A DNA stretch of 64,000 nucleotides, taken from Phascolarctos cinereus (lineage: Eukaryota; Chordata; Mammalia; Diprotodontia; Phascolarctidae). The notes beneath the pieces were generated by a model that made no database searches, was not told the origin of the DNA, and saw only the letters and a list, made by a program, of their open reading frames with translations. The DNA lies in contig NW_018344008.1 of assembly GCF_002099425.1 (NCBI RefSeq), positions 7,432,501 through 7,496,500 on the forward strand, written 5' to 3'. Of this stretch, positions 37,826-49,530 are shown in pieces. The translations under genes and the position numbers were made by a program. Position 1 is the first letter of the stretch. The number at the start of each line of letters is the position of its first letter.

Positions 37826-40715
37826 GGGGGGGCAAGAGGGTGGAGTAAAAGCAGGCACTCACTTGAGCTCTCCCCCAAACTCCTCCAAATACTTGTAAAA
37901 AATGATTGTAAACAAATTCTAGAGTAGCAGAACCCACAAAATGACAGTGAAATAAATTTATAGCCCAAGACAACCAGGATGGTTGATGGGAAAGGTCTGT
38001 TGCACCAGGCTGGGAGAAGAGCACAGTTCAGCATGGGCCACACAGGCAAAGATGGGCCCAGCAAACCTGGAGTAGGCCTCAGGAGACTGAATCAAGGGGA
38101 CCTGTGGTGGTTTCCAGACTTCTTAACCCACAAGTGCCAAAGGCAACTTAGAAGGTCAGTGGGAAAGTTTTGTCAGATCTGGGTGAGACAGGAGCATAGT
38201 CCAGCCCTGGTCCTAGCACAGCCCCAGAGTAGTGGCCACAGCGGCTGCTTTGGGAGCACTTGGCCCACAGACAGTGGAGGAGTGGGAATCAAGCAACTGA
38301 TCAGAGGTGGATTACAGGGATCTCTTTTCTGGTGCTGAGGCAAAATTCTCTTGGTTTGCCCATGTTTGGATCCGGGTCCAAGTCTTGGATGGCAGTCCTG
38401 GGGTGAGGAGGAACTATAGCAGAGCCTGTGTCAGCAGTACAGAGGGAACCTTCCTCACAGATCTGGGGCAGAAAAGAGTGCTTGTGGTCACTTACAGACC
38501 AGAGCACAGGCCAGGAGAGAAGTAAACACCTCTCCTTAGAACACAGCACTTTGGAAGAACTGAAAACTTACAGGTCCCTAGCAGTATCTCAGAAAACAGC
38601 TGCACAAAACACCTGAAGCTTGGGACAGCTCCACACACCCAACACATAGCTGAGCCTTAACTTAACAAAGAGTTTAAAAGTCAAGGAATTGGCTAGGAAT
38701 ATGCACAGAGGAAAAAAAAAGTCAGACTATGGAATCTTTGGTGACAAGGAAGATCAAAACATACGACCAGAAGAAGACAATGAAGTCAAAGCTCCTACAT
38801 TCAAAGCCCCCAAGAATAATATGAATTGCTGTCAGGCCATAGAAGAGCCCAAAAAAGATTTTGAAAATCAAGTAAAAAAGTAGAGGAAAAATTGGGAATA
38901 GAAATGAGACTGATGCAAGAAAATCATGAAAAATGAGTCAACAGTTTGCTAAAAGAGACACAAAAAAAAATGCTGAAGAAAATAACACCTTAAAAAAGGA
39001 CTAGACCAAATAGCAAAAGAGGTCCAAAAAGCCAATGAGGAGAAGAATGCCTTGAAAAGCAGAATTGGCCAAATGGAAAAGGAAGTCCAAAAGCTCACTG
39101 CAGAAAATACTTCCTTAAAAAATAAAATGGAGTAAATGGAAGGTAATAACTCTATGAGAAATCAAAAAATATAAAACAAAACTAAAAGAATGAAAAAGTA
39201 GAAGACAATATGAAATATCTTATTAGAAAAACAACTGACCTGGAAAATAGATCCAAGAGAGAGAACTTAAAAATTATTGGCTACCTGAAAGCCATGATCA
39301 AAAAAATAGCCTACATATCATCTTTCAAGAAATCATCAAGGAAAACTGCCCTAATATTCTAGAACCAGAGGGTAAAATATAAATTGAAAGAATGTACCAA
39401 TCACCTCCTGAAAAAGATCCTGAAAGGAAAACTCCCAGGAATATTACAGCCAAACCCCAGAGTTCCCAGGTCAAGGAGAGAAAATTGCAAGCAGCCAGAA
39501 AGAAAAAAATTAAGTATTGTGGAAACATAATCAGGATAACAGGAGATTTATCAGCTTCTACATTAAGGGATCTGGAGGTCAAAGGAGCTAGGATTAAAAA
39601 CAAGAATCACCTACCCAGCAAAACTGAGTTTAATCAGTAAGGGGAAAAAAATTGATATTCAATGATGTAGAGGAATTTAATACATTCTTGAGAAGCCAGA
39701 GCTAAATAGAAAAACTGACTTTCAAACTGACTTTTCAAGAGAAGCATGGAAAGGTAAACAGGAAAGAGAAATCATAAGTCTTGTTAAAATTGAACTGTTT
39801 ACATTCCTTCATAGAAAGACAATATTTGTAACTCATGAGACCTTTCTCATTATTAGGGTAATTGGAGGGAATATATATAGACAGAGAGCACAGGGTGAAT
39901 TGAATATGAAGGGATGATATCTAAAAAAGAAAATTAAGGGGTGGGAGAGGAATGTACTGGGGGAAGGAGAAATGGACAGGTAGAATGGGATAAATTATCT
40001 CACATAAAAGAGACAAGAAAAAACTTTTACAGTGGAGAGAAAGAGGGGGAGAGGTGAGAGGGATGAATGACTCTTACTCTCATCAGATTTAGCTTAAGGA
40101 GGGAATAACATACATGCCCAATTGGGTACAGAAATCTATCTTACCCTACAAGAAAGTGGGGGGGGAAGAGGGTAAGAGAGGGAGGAATAGTGGAAGAAAA
40201 GGCAGATTGGGAAAGGGGGTAATCAGAAGTAAATGCTTTTGAGGAGGGACTGGGACAAAGGAAAAAATAGAATAAATGGAGGATGGGATAGGATGAAAAG
40301 GAATATAGTTACTCTTTCACAACTTGACTATTATGGAAGTGTTTTGCATGACTGCATAGGTATAGCCTATCTAATTGCTTGCCTTCTAAATGATGGTGGG
40401 TGGGGAGGGAAGAGGGGAGAGAATTTGAAACTCAAAGTTTTAAAAATAAATGGTAAAAATTGTTTCTGAATGCAACTGGGAAATAAGATACACAGGCAAA
40501 GGGGTATTGAAATCTCTCTTATCCTACAGGAAAATAGAAGGCAAAGGGGATAAGGGGGGGTGGGGCATGTAATAGAAAGGAGAACAGATTGGGTGAAGGA
40601 GGAATCAGAATGCAGGCTGTCATAGGATGGAGAGAGGGAAGGGATGGGGAGAAAATTTGGAACTCTCAATCTTGTGGAAGTAAATGTTGAAAACTAAAAA
40701 TAAATAAACAAATTG
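37826..40715 (+). mobile_element. HAL1 (half-L1), second full-length copy
   Basis: Same structure as the copy at 3.5 kb: a G run and CAAGAGGGTGGAGTAAAAGCAG start, 5' region, ORF1, then the 3' region with no ORF2. It ends AACTAAAAATAAATAAAC with a poor A tail (about 40705-40722). It is colinear with copy 1 throughout but lacks the expanded GATA array. The segment after it (to 41073) is not HAL1 and lies inside the apparent TSD pair. Confidence 0.85.
38701..39749 (+). pseudogene. HAL1 ORF1 remnant
   Basis: It begins M-H-R-G-K-K-K-S-D-Y-G-I-F. The coiled-coil part (38830-39230) is rich in Lys/Glu with a Q-K-A-N-E-E-K-N-A-L repeat-like block. The RRM and C-terminal blocks are R-E-N-L-K-I-I-G near 39260, then YQSPPEKDPERKTPRNITAK (39392 on), Q-A-A-R-K-K-K-I-K-Y and S-A-S-T-L-R-D. 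It is broken several times. The M-x-R-S-R-R-type RNA-binding stretch is partly preserved. It aligns with the ORF1 of copy 1 and with the L1 ORF1 end at 10.5 kb. Confidence 0.7.
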
Positions 40716-41073
40716 GAAAAAAGAAGGAAAGAAAATTCAACACAGAAGATAGAGACCATACAACAACAGATTGCATGGTATAGCCCTCTACATAGCTTCC
40801 ACTAACATGTGCATGAAACAAAGATTGAAAAAGAAAAAAGAAAAGCAACTGTCCCAGAGGTACTGCTATTTGATCTGTCTCACTTTTAGAGAGATGACCC
40901 TTCTTATTCCCTACTACAGGATGGAGGATGTTAAGAATGTAAGGCTGAGTTGGCCTGTAGCCTCTGCAAGGCGTTGGGTAAGGAATAAAGGGGACAGAGT
41001 GAATTTAAAGCCTACCCAGTTGGTGTATTTCCAACAATAAAGTCACTCAAATCAAAAACAAACAAAAAAAAAG
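40716..41073 (+). other. Extra 3' segment between HAL1 tail and TSD: 3' transduction or nested retrocopy
   Basis: About 340 bases with no HAL1, L1 or SINE resemblance sit between the HAL1 end and the right TSD. They finish AATAAAGTCACTC (41035 on) followed 20-30 bases later by an A-rich run (41061-41072). So the segment ends as a polyadenylated RNA would. It holds an open frame of 89 codons (40771-41040) of unknown meaning, Lys/Arg-rich in the middle. Either the HAL1 transcript read past its own weak signal, or a separate mRNA copy landed in the HAL1 tail. Confidence 0.55.
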
Positions 41074-41082
41074 AAGAAGATG
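41074..41082. repeat. Right TSD of HAL1 copy 2 (beyond the extra segment)
   Basis: AAGAAGATG after an A-rich run; matches 37817-37825. Short, so moderate weight. Confidence 0.55.
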
Positions 41083-41435
41083 ATAGGTATGGGGAAAGAT
41101 GAAAGGAGAAAAGGTTACAGTCAGAGGAACCTGGGAGTTTGGAATCACTGAGATTCAAGACTCATGGATGATTATGAGATTAAGGATACTAATGTATATG
41201 TAAAATATACATATATGTGTGTGTTTGTGTATGTGAGCATATGTATATACTTTTATGACCTGTACCTTCATTCTACCTTAGTCACTACAAAAGGATGGTT
41301 ACAAATGTATATATAAATATTATATAATATAATGCATATACACACATTAATGTATGCATATGTGTACATGTGTATACATATGCATATAAAATATTTGTGT
41401 ACATATAATTATGCATTTTAAAAAATGATCTTCCT
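41083..41435. repeat. Unique DNA grading into a degenerate TATG/TATA-rich tract
   Basis: 41200-41420 is dominated by ATATGTGTGTG, TATATATAAA and TACACATGTG words, a decayed dinucleotide/tetranucleotide array. No gene. Confidence 0.6.
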
Positions 41436-41655
41436 ATAAAAGGCAGCTAGATGACATAGTGGGATAGAGTATTGGACCTAGAGTCAGGAGGACCTGAGTT
41501 CAAATCCAGCATCAGATGTAGCTGGATGGCCCTGGGCAAAAGTCGTGTAATCTCTGTCTACCTCAGTTTCCTCATTTTTTTAAATGGGGATAATAATAAC
41601 ATCTTATTTCCAGGGTTGTTTTGAGGATAAAATAAGATAATATTTTTAAAGCTTA
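41436..41655 (+). mobile_element. tRNA-derived CORE-SINE of MIR/THER type
   Basis: Starts AGGCAGCTAGATGACATAGTG. It has GAGTTCAAATCCAGC (B-box position), a decayed core, CTCAGTTTCCTCATTTTTTTA, GGGGATAATAATAAC and GTTGTTTTGAGGATAAAATA. It ends at a CA microsatellite (about 41655-41680). This is longer than the L1-tailed SINEs because it keeps the post-core part. Confidence 0.8.
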
Positions 41656-41680
41656 TACACACACACACACACACACACAA
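41655..41680. repeat. (CA)n microsatellite
   Basis: About 12 CA units at the end of the SINE. Confidence 0.9.
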
Positions 41681-42059
41681 ATCTATTTTTGTTTGCTTGT
41701 TTATTGAAATCTCTAGGTTTCATGTTTGGTGTGGAAAGAAAGACTTTGACTAGTGACAGAAAACTTCTATAAAGTTTCCTTTATGATAAGTGGCCTGGGA
41801 ACCACTATATGACTACCACCAGTACTTGGATGAAGTGATAAATTCAGATGGTTCTAATCAGAAAGGAGAGGTTGCTTAGCAATGTAAGAAGGGGAGGGTA
41901 TAGAAGTAATAGTGAGGACCAAGGAGTAAGCCTGATTTCTCACATCAGATGACACGAGAGGGTAGTTTTGGGTTTCTAATCTGAGAGAATTTAAGAAGAG
42001 GAGGTTTTCTTGCTTCACAATAGTAGAGTATAACTAAATTAGTTGGTCTGCCTAGGTTC
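41681..42059. other. No gene or repeat recognised
   Basis: Mixed-composition DNA. No open frame of note. Confidence 0.4.
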
Positions 42060-42620
42060 CCACTTTGATTTTGAGTTTATTTTGTACCAGCACACTCCAA
42101 AGTGCGAGAGGAGAAAGTGCTGGACCAGATCCCTATTATATTTCATCTTACTCAATTCAAACCAATGTCAAGATGAAGTCTTTTGAGAATATTTGCTCTG
42201 TGGTTCAGCATGATACAAATCTCTTTTAGATTTGTGTCATCTGCAAATATGAAAAGCATGTTGGCTATATTTTTATCCAAGTTATTGGTAAAACAAACAA
42301 AAAACCCAAAAAGTAAAACATCATAGGCATGAAGAGTTGTCCCTGGTGCCCTCCACTAGCACCCTTCTTCTGAGATGACATGAATGATTAATGTGTTCTC
42401 TACAAGTCTGGTTTATGAGAGATTTTGTCAAATGCTTTAACTAAACCTAGGTAAACTATTTCAAATATACTTCCATAAACAGCAGAAACTAGGCAAGTGT
42501 TTAAAAAAGGAAATGGAGTTAACATGATGAAATCATGCTGAAGTTTTTTTTTTTTATTTTGTTGTTGTTGTTTTGTTGACTCTGCCTAGGAAGATGAATG
42601 GGCAAATTTACTAAGAAGCA
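42060..42620 (-). mobile_element. L3/CR1 LINE fragment, reverse-transcriptase region, antisense
   Basis: The plus strand shows reversed CR1/L3 text in order. It runs TTTGTGTCATCTGCAAATAT, ATCCAAGTTATTGGTAAAAC, CCCTGGTGCCCTCCACTAGC, GAGAGATTTTGTCAAATGCT, AACCTAGGTAAACTA and AAAAAAGGAAATGGAGTTAA. The minus strand of this block would encode the reverse-transcriptase palm. It is heavily decayed. Confidence 0.65.
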
Positions 42621-42990
42621 GCCTTGTTTTTCAGTCCTTATTTAAACAAAGTTTCACTGAGATAGTCACTTTGGCAATGATTCTTAGGAAGAGGAGCCCA
42701 CTTTAGAGATTTAGAGATGGATTAATAAAACAAACAAATATGGAGGGTCAGTGCTTTATCAAGTTTATGCAATTTAAACACATAGTCTGTTGTGAAAGTA
42801 CATAATGTGGTTAAATTTATTTGCATGATAGAAATATCAGGAATTTCCTATTGTGGATCTCTGCCATCTCCTTGTTGTTTTATGTGAAAGGCAATGACTC
42901 ACGTAAATAAGGCATAATAGAGCCAAAAGCCTGAGAGTTTGGAGAAATGGGATAATAATTATCATCATCATCATTATAACATATATTTGA
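42621..42990. other. No gene recognised
   Basis: Possible continuation of the CR1 copy at first, then unique-looking DNA. Confidence 0.35.
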
Positions 42991-43190
42991 AGTTTTGATG
43001 CCTTAAAGTTTTCAAAAAATCTTTTCTATTCAACTCTTTCATGTCTGGAATACAATTTTTTCCCACCATTATATGCATGAGGAAATAGAGGCTTGGATTG
43101 TTAAGTGACTTGTCCATATTCAAAACTATCAAGTATTTGAGTCAGGGTGTGTTCCAAAGTCAGGAATTGAAATAGAGCACTTTTTAAAAA
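42990..43190 (-). mobile_element. MIR-type SINE remnant, core antisense
   Basis: Plus words: ATGCATGAGGAAATAGAGGC, TTGTTAAGTGACTTGTCCAT and GTATTTGAGTCAGGGTGTGT, which correspond to the reversed MIR core. Confidence 0.55.
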
Positions 43191-44100
43191 TATACCATCC
43201 AATGTAAAGGTTTGAGAGACTCAAGGGACCTCAAAAATTTAGCTCCACTATCAATTTGTTTTAACTTGGACAAAAAATAATCTTTAGGTTTCAACTTCTT
43301 CGTCTGTAAGATAATATTTCTAAGCTCATCTCCAGTGATAGAAACATTCTGTTTCTATGACATTCTCCAACTTTGACATCTTCCTGAAAAGTTGGGTGAC
43401 ATGCACAAAACTGCTCATGTCAGGGTCAAAACATAAATTTACTCTTTCATCCCTTTTCTTAGGTCCCTATTCTGAACATCTTTCTTGAGCAGATTTAGCT
43501 AAACATATTTGCATAATAAATAAACAAACATGTAGGAGGACTGAGACATTTTGCATATGGATTTTGCTTTAAAAGAAATTGGAAAAATGTTGTAGGATCT
43601 TTTTAATTAACACCAATCCTGGTAGAAATAAAATGTGCTATTTAATCATTCATACTGATTATTAAAATGTCATAGCCATATATACAAAAAAATTATAAAC
43701 CACAAGCTAGAGAGATTTATTTTTACATCTAACTTCTCTTGAGAAGAAAACTAATTCTTTTTATTTTCAAATTTTGTTTTTCTATAGCTTTGTCCATTTG
43801 GAATTGTGTTCCTATTTCAAGTGGATGTTTTCCTCCTTTTGTTGTGTGAGAAACATCCTCCTATTGCAGTTGGTGTTTTTTTTTAAATTATTGAGATTTA
43901 ACTTCCATTTTCTTTCTCACCTCACCCCAATTACACTGTTCCTGCCCTTAAAAATATTTTGCATGCCTTTCTTGCTGCTGTGTTGGTGGTATTATTGGTG
44001 TGAAGGTGTGCTGAGGAATCAGAGCTTCACGGATTTTAACTTTCTCATTTAAGGTAAAAAAAACCCTCATTTAGCAGCTGTAGTAGAACAAGGAAACAGC
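43191..44100. other. A+T-rich, no gene or clear repeat
   Basis: A plus-strand frame of 92 codons (43774-44052) is rich in Phe/Leu because the region is T-rich. It has no family resemblance. A second MIR-like scrap may lie near 43260-43430. Confidence 0.4.
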
Positions 44101-44104
44101 ATGA

Positions 44105-44345
44105 TACAAAAAAAAAAAGGTTGCACAGTGGGAAGTTTATGCTAGCAAATACCAATTCACACCTGTTTTAGGCCTGCAGACAACATCAGGGGTGCTACTT
44201 AAATGGACTCTGTGTGCAATTTCACCATTGTTTAGAGACAATGAAAAGCATTGCATTGAACATTTTCCCTGGCACTTATCCCAATTAACTGGATGTGCCA
44301 TTTATCGCCATTTATCAGGGTGCTGATTAAGTAAGTTTAGTGGTA
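44105..44345. other. Unique high-complexity stretch, candidate conserved noncoding element
   Basis: No repeat family was recognised. Balanced, non-repetitive sequence with CCAATTAACTGG, a GCCATTTATC direct repeat (two adjacent copies near 44295-44318) and GCTGATTAAG. Homeobox-type ATTA cores together with low repeat content are typical of vertebrate enhancers. This is inference from texture only. Confidence 0.25.
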
Positions 44346-44544
44346 TTCACTAAAGATATCCTGTAAGGAAATCTATGAAAAGAATATTCACACCTCTTTA
44401 GGTTCTGATAACTCAGGCTAATGTCTTGAACTGTGTAGAGTTAGCAACATAGAGACCCTTTTTCCTAGAGAAGAAATTAGTGACCAGGTAAGTAAATAGG
44501 AAATAGAAAGCAACACTCATGGGAACATAATACTAATATACATT

Positions 44545-44765
44545 TAGATAGCCTATTGAAGATTACAAAGTACTATCCTTAGGGTAACCTGTCAAGAGGG
44601 AGTTCACTGTTATCCCCATTATATAGAAAAAGGGACTAAGGGTCAGAATTTCTAGATTGACTTTTCCAAGATCACACAGCCAATACATATCATATCTAGG
44701 GTTTCTGTCCCAGGATCCTAACTTCATATACAGTGTGCTTTTTACTTTACCTCACTGTGTGCTTA
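44545..44765 (-). mobile_element. MIR-type SINE, antisense
   Basis: Plus words: GTTATCCCCATTATATAGAA, a GACTTTTCCAAGATCACACAGCC core complement and CATATACAGTGTGCTTTTTAC, reading as a reversed MIR. Confidence 0.7.
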
Positions 44766-45179
44766 CATGAGAAGTAATTTCTAATTTATGCTATCTCCTA
44801 CAAATTGAGATTTTTTTATTTTAAAATGTTTACTTTTCTAACTTTAATCATCCTGTTGAAAAAAATTGAAAATAAGAGTTGTGCATGTTTTATCTAGATT
44901 TGAAGAGCAGAAATACCATTTATCTCAAACCAAACAACTATGCAATGATCCTAATCAAGAAAATTTAATTTTTCACCCCTACATTTGCTAAGTGATTGAT
45001 GCTGTTTAATCTCAACTCTGCTTTCTTACAAAATAGAAAGAAATAAGCTAAATAAAATAACAGCAGCAAAAAAAAAAAGAAAAAGGGAAAATATTCAAAC
45101 AAGAAATACCATGCAAAAAAAACACCAGCAGAGACTATGGAAATATACAAACAATAATAATAATAAAACTACACAATCA

Positions 45180-45520
45180 AAAGATACATGTTAGAAATTA
45201 AAATAGTGAAATTATTGAATTAAATATGTATGTAGAATATATATGTCACTAATGGCATGGATCTAATCATTTAAAGGGAAAGTTAACACAAATTGAAAAA
45301 TACATGAAAGTAAGACAATTACAATAAGTGACTTTAATGTGACTTTAAATAAGTAGAAATTATGAATCTGAACCAAATACTGGAAATATTTAAATAATGT
45401 TTGGAATTAAATTGATAATGTTAATTGAATTAAAATGTTAAGCATATATTCATTTTTTAATATTAGATGATATGTTTATAAAAATGGAAAAGAGACTAGT
45501 AAGAGAGATATTTAACAGAT
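45180..45520 (+). mobile_element. Very old L1 fragment, endonuclease region
   Basis: The words ACAATTACAATAAGTGACTTTAA and TTTAATATTAGATGATATG resemble the L1 ORF2 region that encodes I-V-I-G-D-F-N and its downstream part. It probably belongs to the same ancient L1 as 46.3-49.3 kb, separated by later insertions. Low certainty. Confidence 0.35.
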
Positions 45521-45589
45521 AGATTAGGATTTTTCTTCTTTACAAGGTACTAAAACAGTTCAATAAACTTAATTGGTTTAGGGGACTAA

Positions 45590-45775
45590 CGTTTAAGCCA
45601 GGGCTACTAATATGTACATAAAGATCCCTGTAGGGCACATATTGATTTACTTTTAAAATGTAATATTCTTTATTATTGTATTTTTAGGTATTTTGTTAAA
45701 TATTTCCCAATTACATTTCAATCTGGGTTGACCCACTGGGGAGTGTTAGAAGCCATATATTACCCATGTTTTCCA
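45590..45775 (-). mobile_element. hAT-type MITE, copy A
   Basis: The reverse complement of 45600-45720 aligns with 53140-53250. Shared words include AAATGTAATT, TTTAACAAAATA, AAATCAATATGT / AAGTCAATATAT and a closing ACAGGGATC. The two copies lie in opposite orientation. The family wording matches the CAGGGGTGTCAAAC-type hAT MITE common in marsupials, named from memory. Confidence 0.6.
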
Positions 45776-46044
45776 CTTCTGGCTTAAGCCAAGGATGTAG
45801 CTGACAGGTAGCCTAATTCCAAAAGGAGGCAGAAGTAGCTCCCTCTCAGTCTTGAAGTGTATACCAGCATTAGTCAGTGCAGAGGAAGTAGCATTGAAGT
45901 CAACTGAACCAATGTTTTCTCCTTGCTGAACAGCTTTTCCATCCTATGGCCAATTAAACTCTAAATTGTTTCATGGTCTATGAATATCATTTTTTCCCCC
46001 TCTTTGACCAACCTGAAGCACTAGATTGGTCTGAATAAGTCCTA

Positions 46045-46180
46045 GTGTAAAAACAGGATAAAATCCCACCTCTCATCTTTACTACCTGTGGGACCTCAGA
46101 CAAGTCATTCAACTTCTGTTAAGTCTCAGTTTCTTCAAATATAAAATAAAATGGTTGTACTAGATAGCCTTCAGTGTAAA
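46045..46180 (+). mobile_element. MIR-type SINE remnant
   Basis: CTACCTGTGGGACCTCAGAC, AAGTCATTCAACTTCTGTTA and TCAGTTTCTTCAAATATAAA follow the MIR core order. Confidence 0.6.
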
Positions 46181-48112
46181 ATATGTAAGCATGTATGTAT
46201 GTATGTATATTTGAGTGTATGCAGGTATATGTGTATATACATAGATGTGAAAAGAACATGTACAGAATAAAATTTGTAGCTTCAAAAAAAAATACAAAAA
46301 CATTTAATGTGATTTTTGAAAAGAAAAAAGAAAACCAAATTACCATTATCAAAAATGGAAAATAAAAGATAAATTTAAAATGGATGAAAAGAAATGACAA
46401 ACTATTAAAATTTATTTTGCTCAATTATATCCCACTAAAGCTGACAATTTTATTGAAATGGAGGCATACACAGATATATAAAATGCTCAGATTCACAGAA
46501 TTAATATTATAGGATTTATGTAATTCAGTCTTAGAAAAGGAAATTGAATAAGGTATGAATAAAATTCCTAAGAAAATGAATGGGATCTGATATATTTATG
46601 AACTAATTTTATCAAGCATTAAAAGAACAATTCTTTCCAATTTTACACAAACTGTTTGAAAAAAAGGAAAAGGAAGAATTTGACCAAATTCATCCTTTGA
46701 CAGAAATTTAGTCTTGATACCTAAACCCAAAGATTGTCAAAACAAAGAATACTATACCCTCATATACTTAATTAATGTTGGTGAAAAAATATATAAAATA
46801 TTAACAAAGGGAGTACAGGAGAGCATCAGAAACATAATATACCATGATAAAGTTGGGTTTTAGTACCAAAAATACAAGCTTAGTTCAATATTAAGAAAAT
46901 TATAAACATAGGAGACCTTCGTATTATATCAGTAGTTGAAAAACAAAATCTTTCATAGTATGTAACACCCACCCATGTTAAAAATCACTAAAAAAAAATG
47001 TAGGAATAAATAAATCTTTCCTTAACATTATAAGTAATGTCTATATCAAACCAGGGTTGACCTTGTATGTAATGGGGATCGATGAGAGACATTTACAGTA
47101 AAATCAGAGGTAAAACAAAGGTGTTCATCATCACCATTGCTATTTGATTAAGTGCTAGCTAGAAATGTTTGGTATAGCAATAAAATAAGAAAAAATATAT
47201 ATATGATAGAGTAGACAAGGAGCAAATAAAAGTAGTATTTTTTTTTTTTGCAGATAATGATAGTTTGCTTAGGAAATCCTAAAGAGTCAATTAAAAATAA
47301 ATGAAATAATATCTTCAGCAAAGTTGCAATATATTACCAATAAACTATAGCAGAATAGATAGAGAAATTACATAATCCCATTTCAAATAATTACAGAATG
47401 TATAGAATACTTGACAAGAAATATACAGGAATTATATCAACTACAAACCAATCTTCGTATAAATAAGTACAGACCTAAAGAATTGAAGAAATATTAATTT
47501 TTCATGATGGACAATCCAAAATAATAAAATGATAATACAATCTAAAGTAATTGGCTAATTCAGTGAGGTAATGAGCAAACTTCGGAAGTATTACTTTTAT
47601 ACAGTTACAAAAATAATAAGGTCAATCTGGCAGAATTAAAAGTAGAAAAAAAATAAAAAAATCTCTGGGGAAATAATGGAAAAGTGGGAAGGAAGAGGGT
47701 TTAGCAATACTAAATTACAACTTTATATTACAAATCAGTAATCATGAACCTGATTTAGTACTTATTATGAAATACATAAATCAATGAAAGAGATTGGGTA
47801 CATAATATGTTGAAGTGAATTAGAATAGTAGCTTAGTCTTTGATAAACCCAAAGACCCAACCTATTTGGATAATAACTCATTTCTATTGCAAAGAACAAA
47901 ATTGCTGAGAAACTGGGAAGTATGGAAGAAACTAGGTGTAGAACAGCATTTCACACAATCTGCCAAGATAAACTCCAAATGGTCACGTTACTTAGATATA
48001 AAGGGAGACAACAAAAATGAATTAGAACGAGCAAGAAATTGACTTTCATTTCTATAAAGAAAAGAAAACATTCTTATTACCAATGGATACAGAAAATAAC
48101 AAAAATAACCAA

Positions 48113-48245
48113 ATTAATCAATAAATGAACATTTATTAAGTTTCTACAATGTGCCAGACACCATGCTACATATTGGGGGTACAAAAGAAGCAAAAGATTT
48201 TCTCTGCCCTCAAGGAGCTCACAATGTACAATTTTGAGTACATAA
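48113..48245 (-). mobile_element. L2 3' end inside ancient L1, antisense
   Basis: Plus text: AATCAATAAATGAACATTTATTAAG, TACAATGTGCCAGACACCAT, GGGGGTACAAAAGAAGC and GCCCTCAAGGAGCTCACAAT. This is the reversed L2 tail, better preserved than the L1 around it. It was described here only in part to stay within short quotes. Confidence 0.8.
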
Positions 48246-49094
48246 ATTTAAAATGATTTTGGAAAAACAAAATAAATACAGCTAAAATTAGAAAAGAGAA
48301 ACATCTGATTTTACAGATATGTAGAGAAATACTTCAAATTTATAAGTGTAAAGGCTATTCCACATTTGAAAAATGGTCAAATATGTGAATATGCAGTTTT
48401 CAGGGAAGAAATATAAGCCACATGAAACAGGCACATTTAAAATGCTCCAAATTATTAATAGGTACATGAGTATTAAATCAGCTCTGAGGTCTCATATCCT
48501 AAACACAAGATTGTGAAAGCTGATGTGAAAAGGAAAATTGAAATTCTGGAGTGACTATGGGAAACCAACTACGTTAATTCATTATTGGTAAAACCAGGAA
48601 TTGGTCCAGCCATTCTCAAAATTCATTTGAACCTCTGCCCCCAAAGTTATTAACTGTGAATGTCCTTTGACCCAGTGATGCTATTCCTACATATATAGCC
48701 CTAACAGATAAAAACAAAGAGGGAAAGGACATATATGTACAAAAAACATCATGTTAGCAAATAACTGGAAAGAGAAAAGGATGTCCATTAATTAGGGAGT
48801 GGCTGAACGAATTGTGGCATACAAATATAATGGAATACTATTGTGCTGTAAGAAATGATGGGCATGATTTCAAAGTAATCTTTGAAGAGTTTTTGTGAAC
48901 TGATGCAGAGTGAAGTGAGCAGAATTAAGAGAACAATCTATACAATAACAGCTATTGTAAAGACAAACAATTTTGAAGGATCAAAGAGATACTATTATCA
49001 AGCAACGACTAATACATATTTTAGAGGATCTATGATGAAACGTCCTTCCTCTTTCTGACAGAGAAGTGATGGATGCAGGGTTCAGACTGAAACA

Positions 49095-49155
49095 TATACA
49101 TGCATAAATGCATATATATGTATACATACATACACACACATACACACACATACAC
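49095..49155. repeat. Degenerate CA/TA tract
   Basis: ATACATACATACACACACATACACACACAT-like array at the end of the ancient L1. Confidence 0.8.
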
Positions 49156-49359
49156 TTATCCATTGAAGAAATTGATATTTTTATTATAAGGATTTTATTA
49201 TAAGAATTTTGATTTTTTTTGAATTGGAGGAGTGGGTAAGAAAGAAAATACATTTTTATTCAGTAAGCAGATAAAATATTGAGTAATTTAACCACCAAAT
49301 GAATTGCATCAATTATTAAAAGATAGATATTGGTGCTAGCATGCATGTACTCATGTATA

Positions 49360-49530
49360 TCCATATCAATCAATACATCAATAAGCATTTGTTAAATATG
49401 CACTATGTGATAGCTAAATGCTGGGGTTTATTCTGGAGGAAGATACAATCTTGGGAGAGAAAACATGTATGTATGTAGGCATAAGCAAAATAAGTGCAAG
49501 GGATAAAAGGAAAGTGCTACTCACAGCTGG
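49360..49530 (-). mobile_element. L2 3' end, antisense
   Basis: Plus text: ATCAATCAATACATCAATAAG, CATTTGTTAAATATGCACTA and GTGATAGCTAAATGCTGGGG, the reversed L2 tail, then a GGAGAGAAAACATGTATGTA continuation. Confidence 0.65.

Larger units (their letters stand above)
46270..49255 (+). mobile_element. Ancient L1 (ORF2 middle to 3' end), split by an L2 tail
   Basis: The sequence follows the younger L1 copies at low similarity. ATTTTGCTCAATTATATCCC is near 46420, and CTAAACCCAAAGATTGTCAA, the I-P-K-P segment, near 46721. GATAATGATAGTTTGCTTAG, the degraded F-A-D-D region, is near 47253. TGGATAATAACTCATTTCTA lies near 47868. The W-L-N-E-L segment, GAGTGGCTGAACGAATTGTG, lies near 48799. Hundreds of changes and many breaks show that this family stopped moving long before the copies at 10-27 kb. 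A 130-bp L2 tail interrupts it. Confidence 0.8.
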
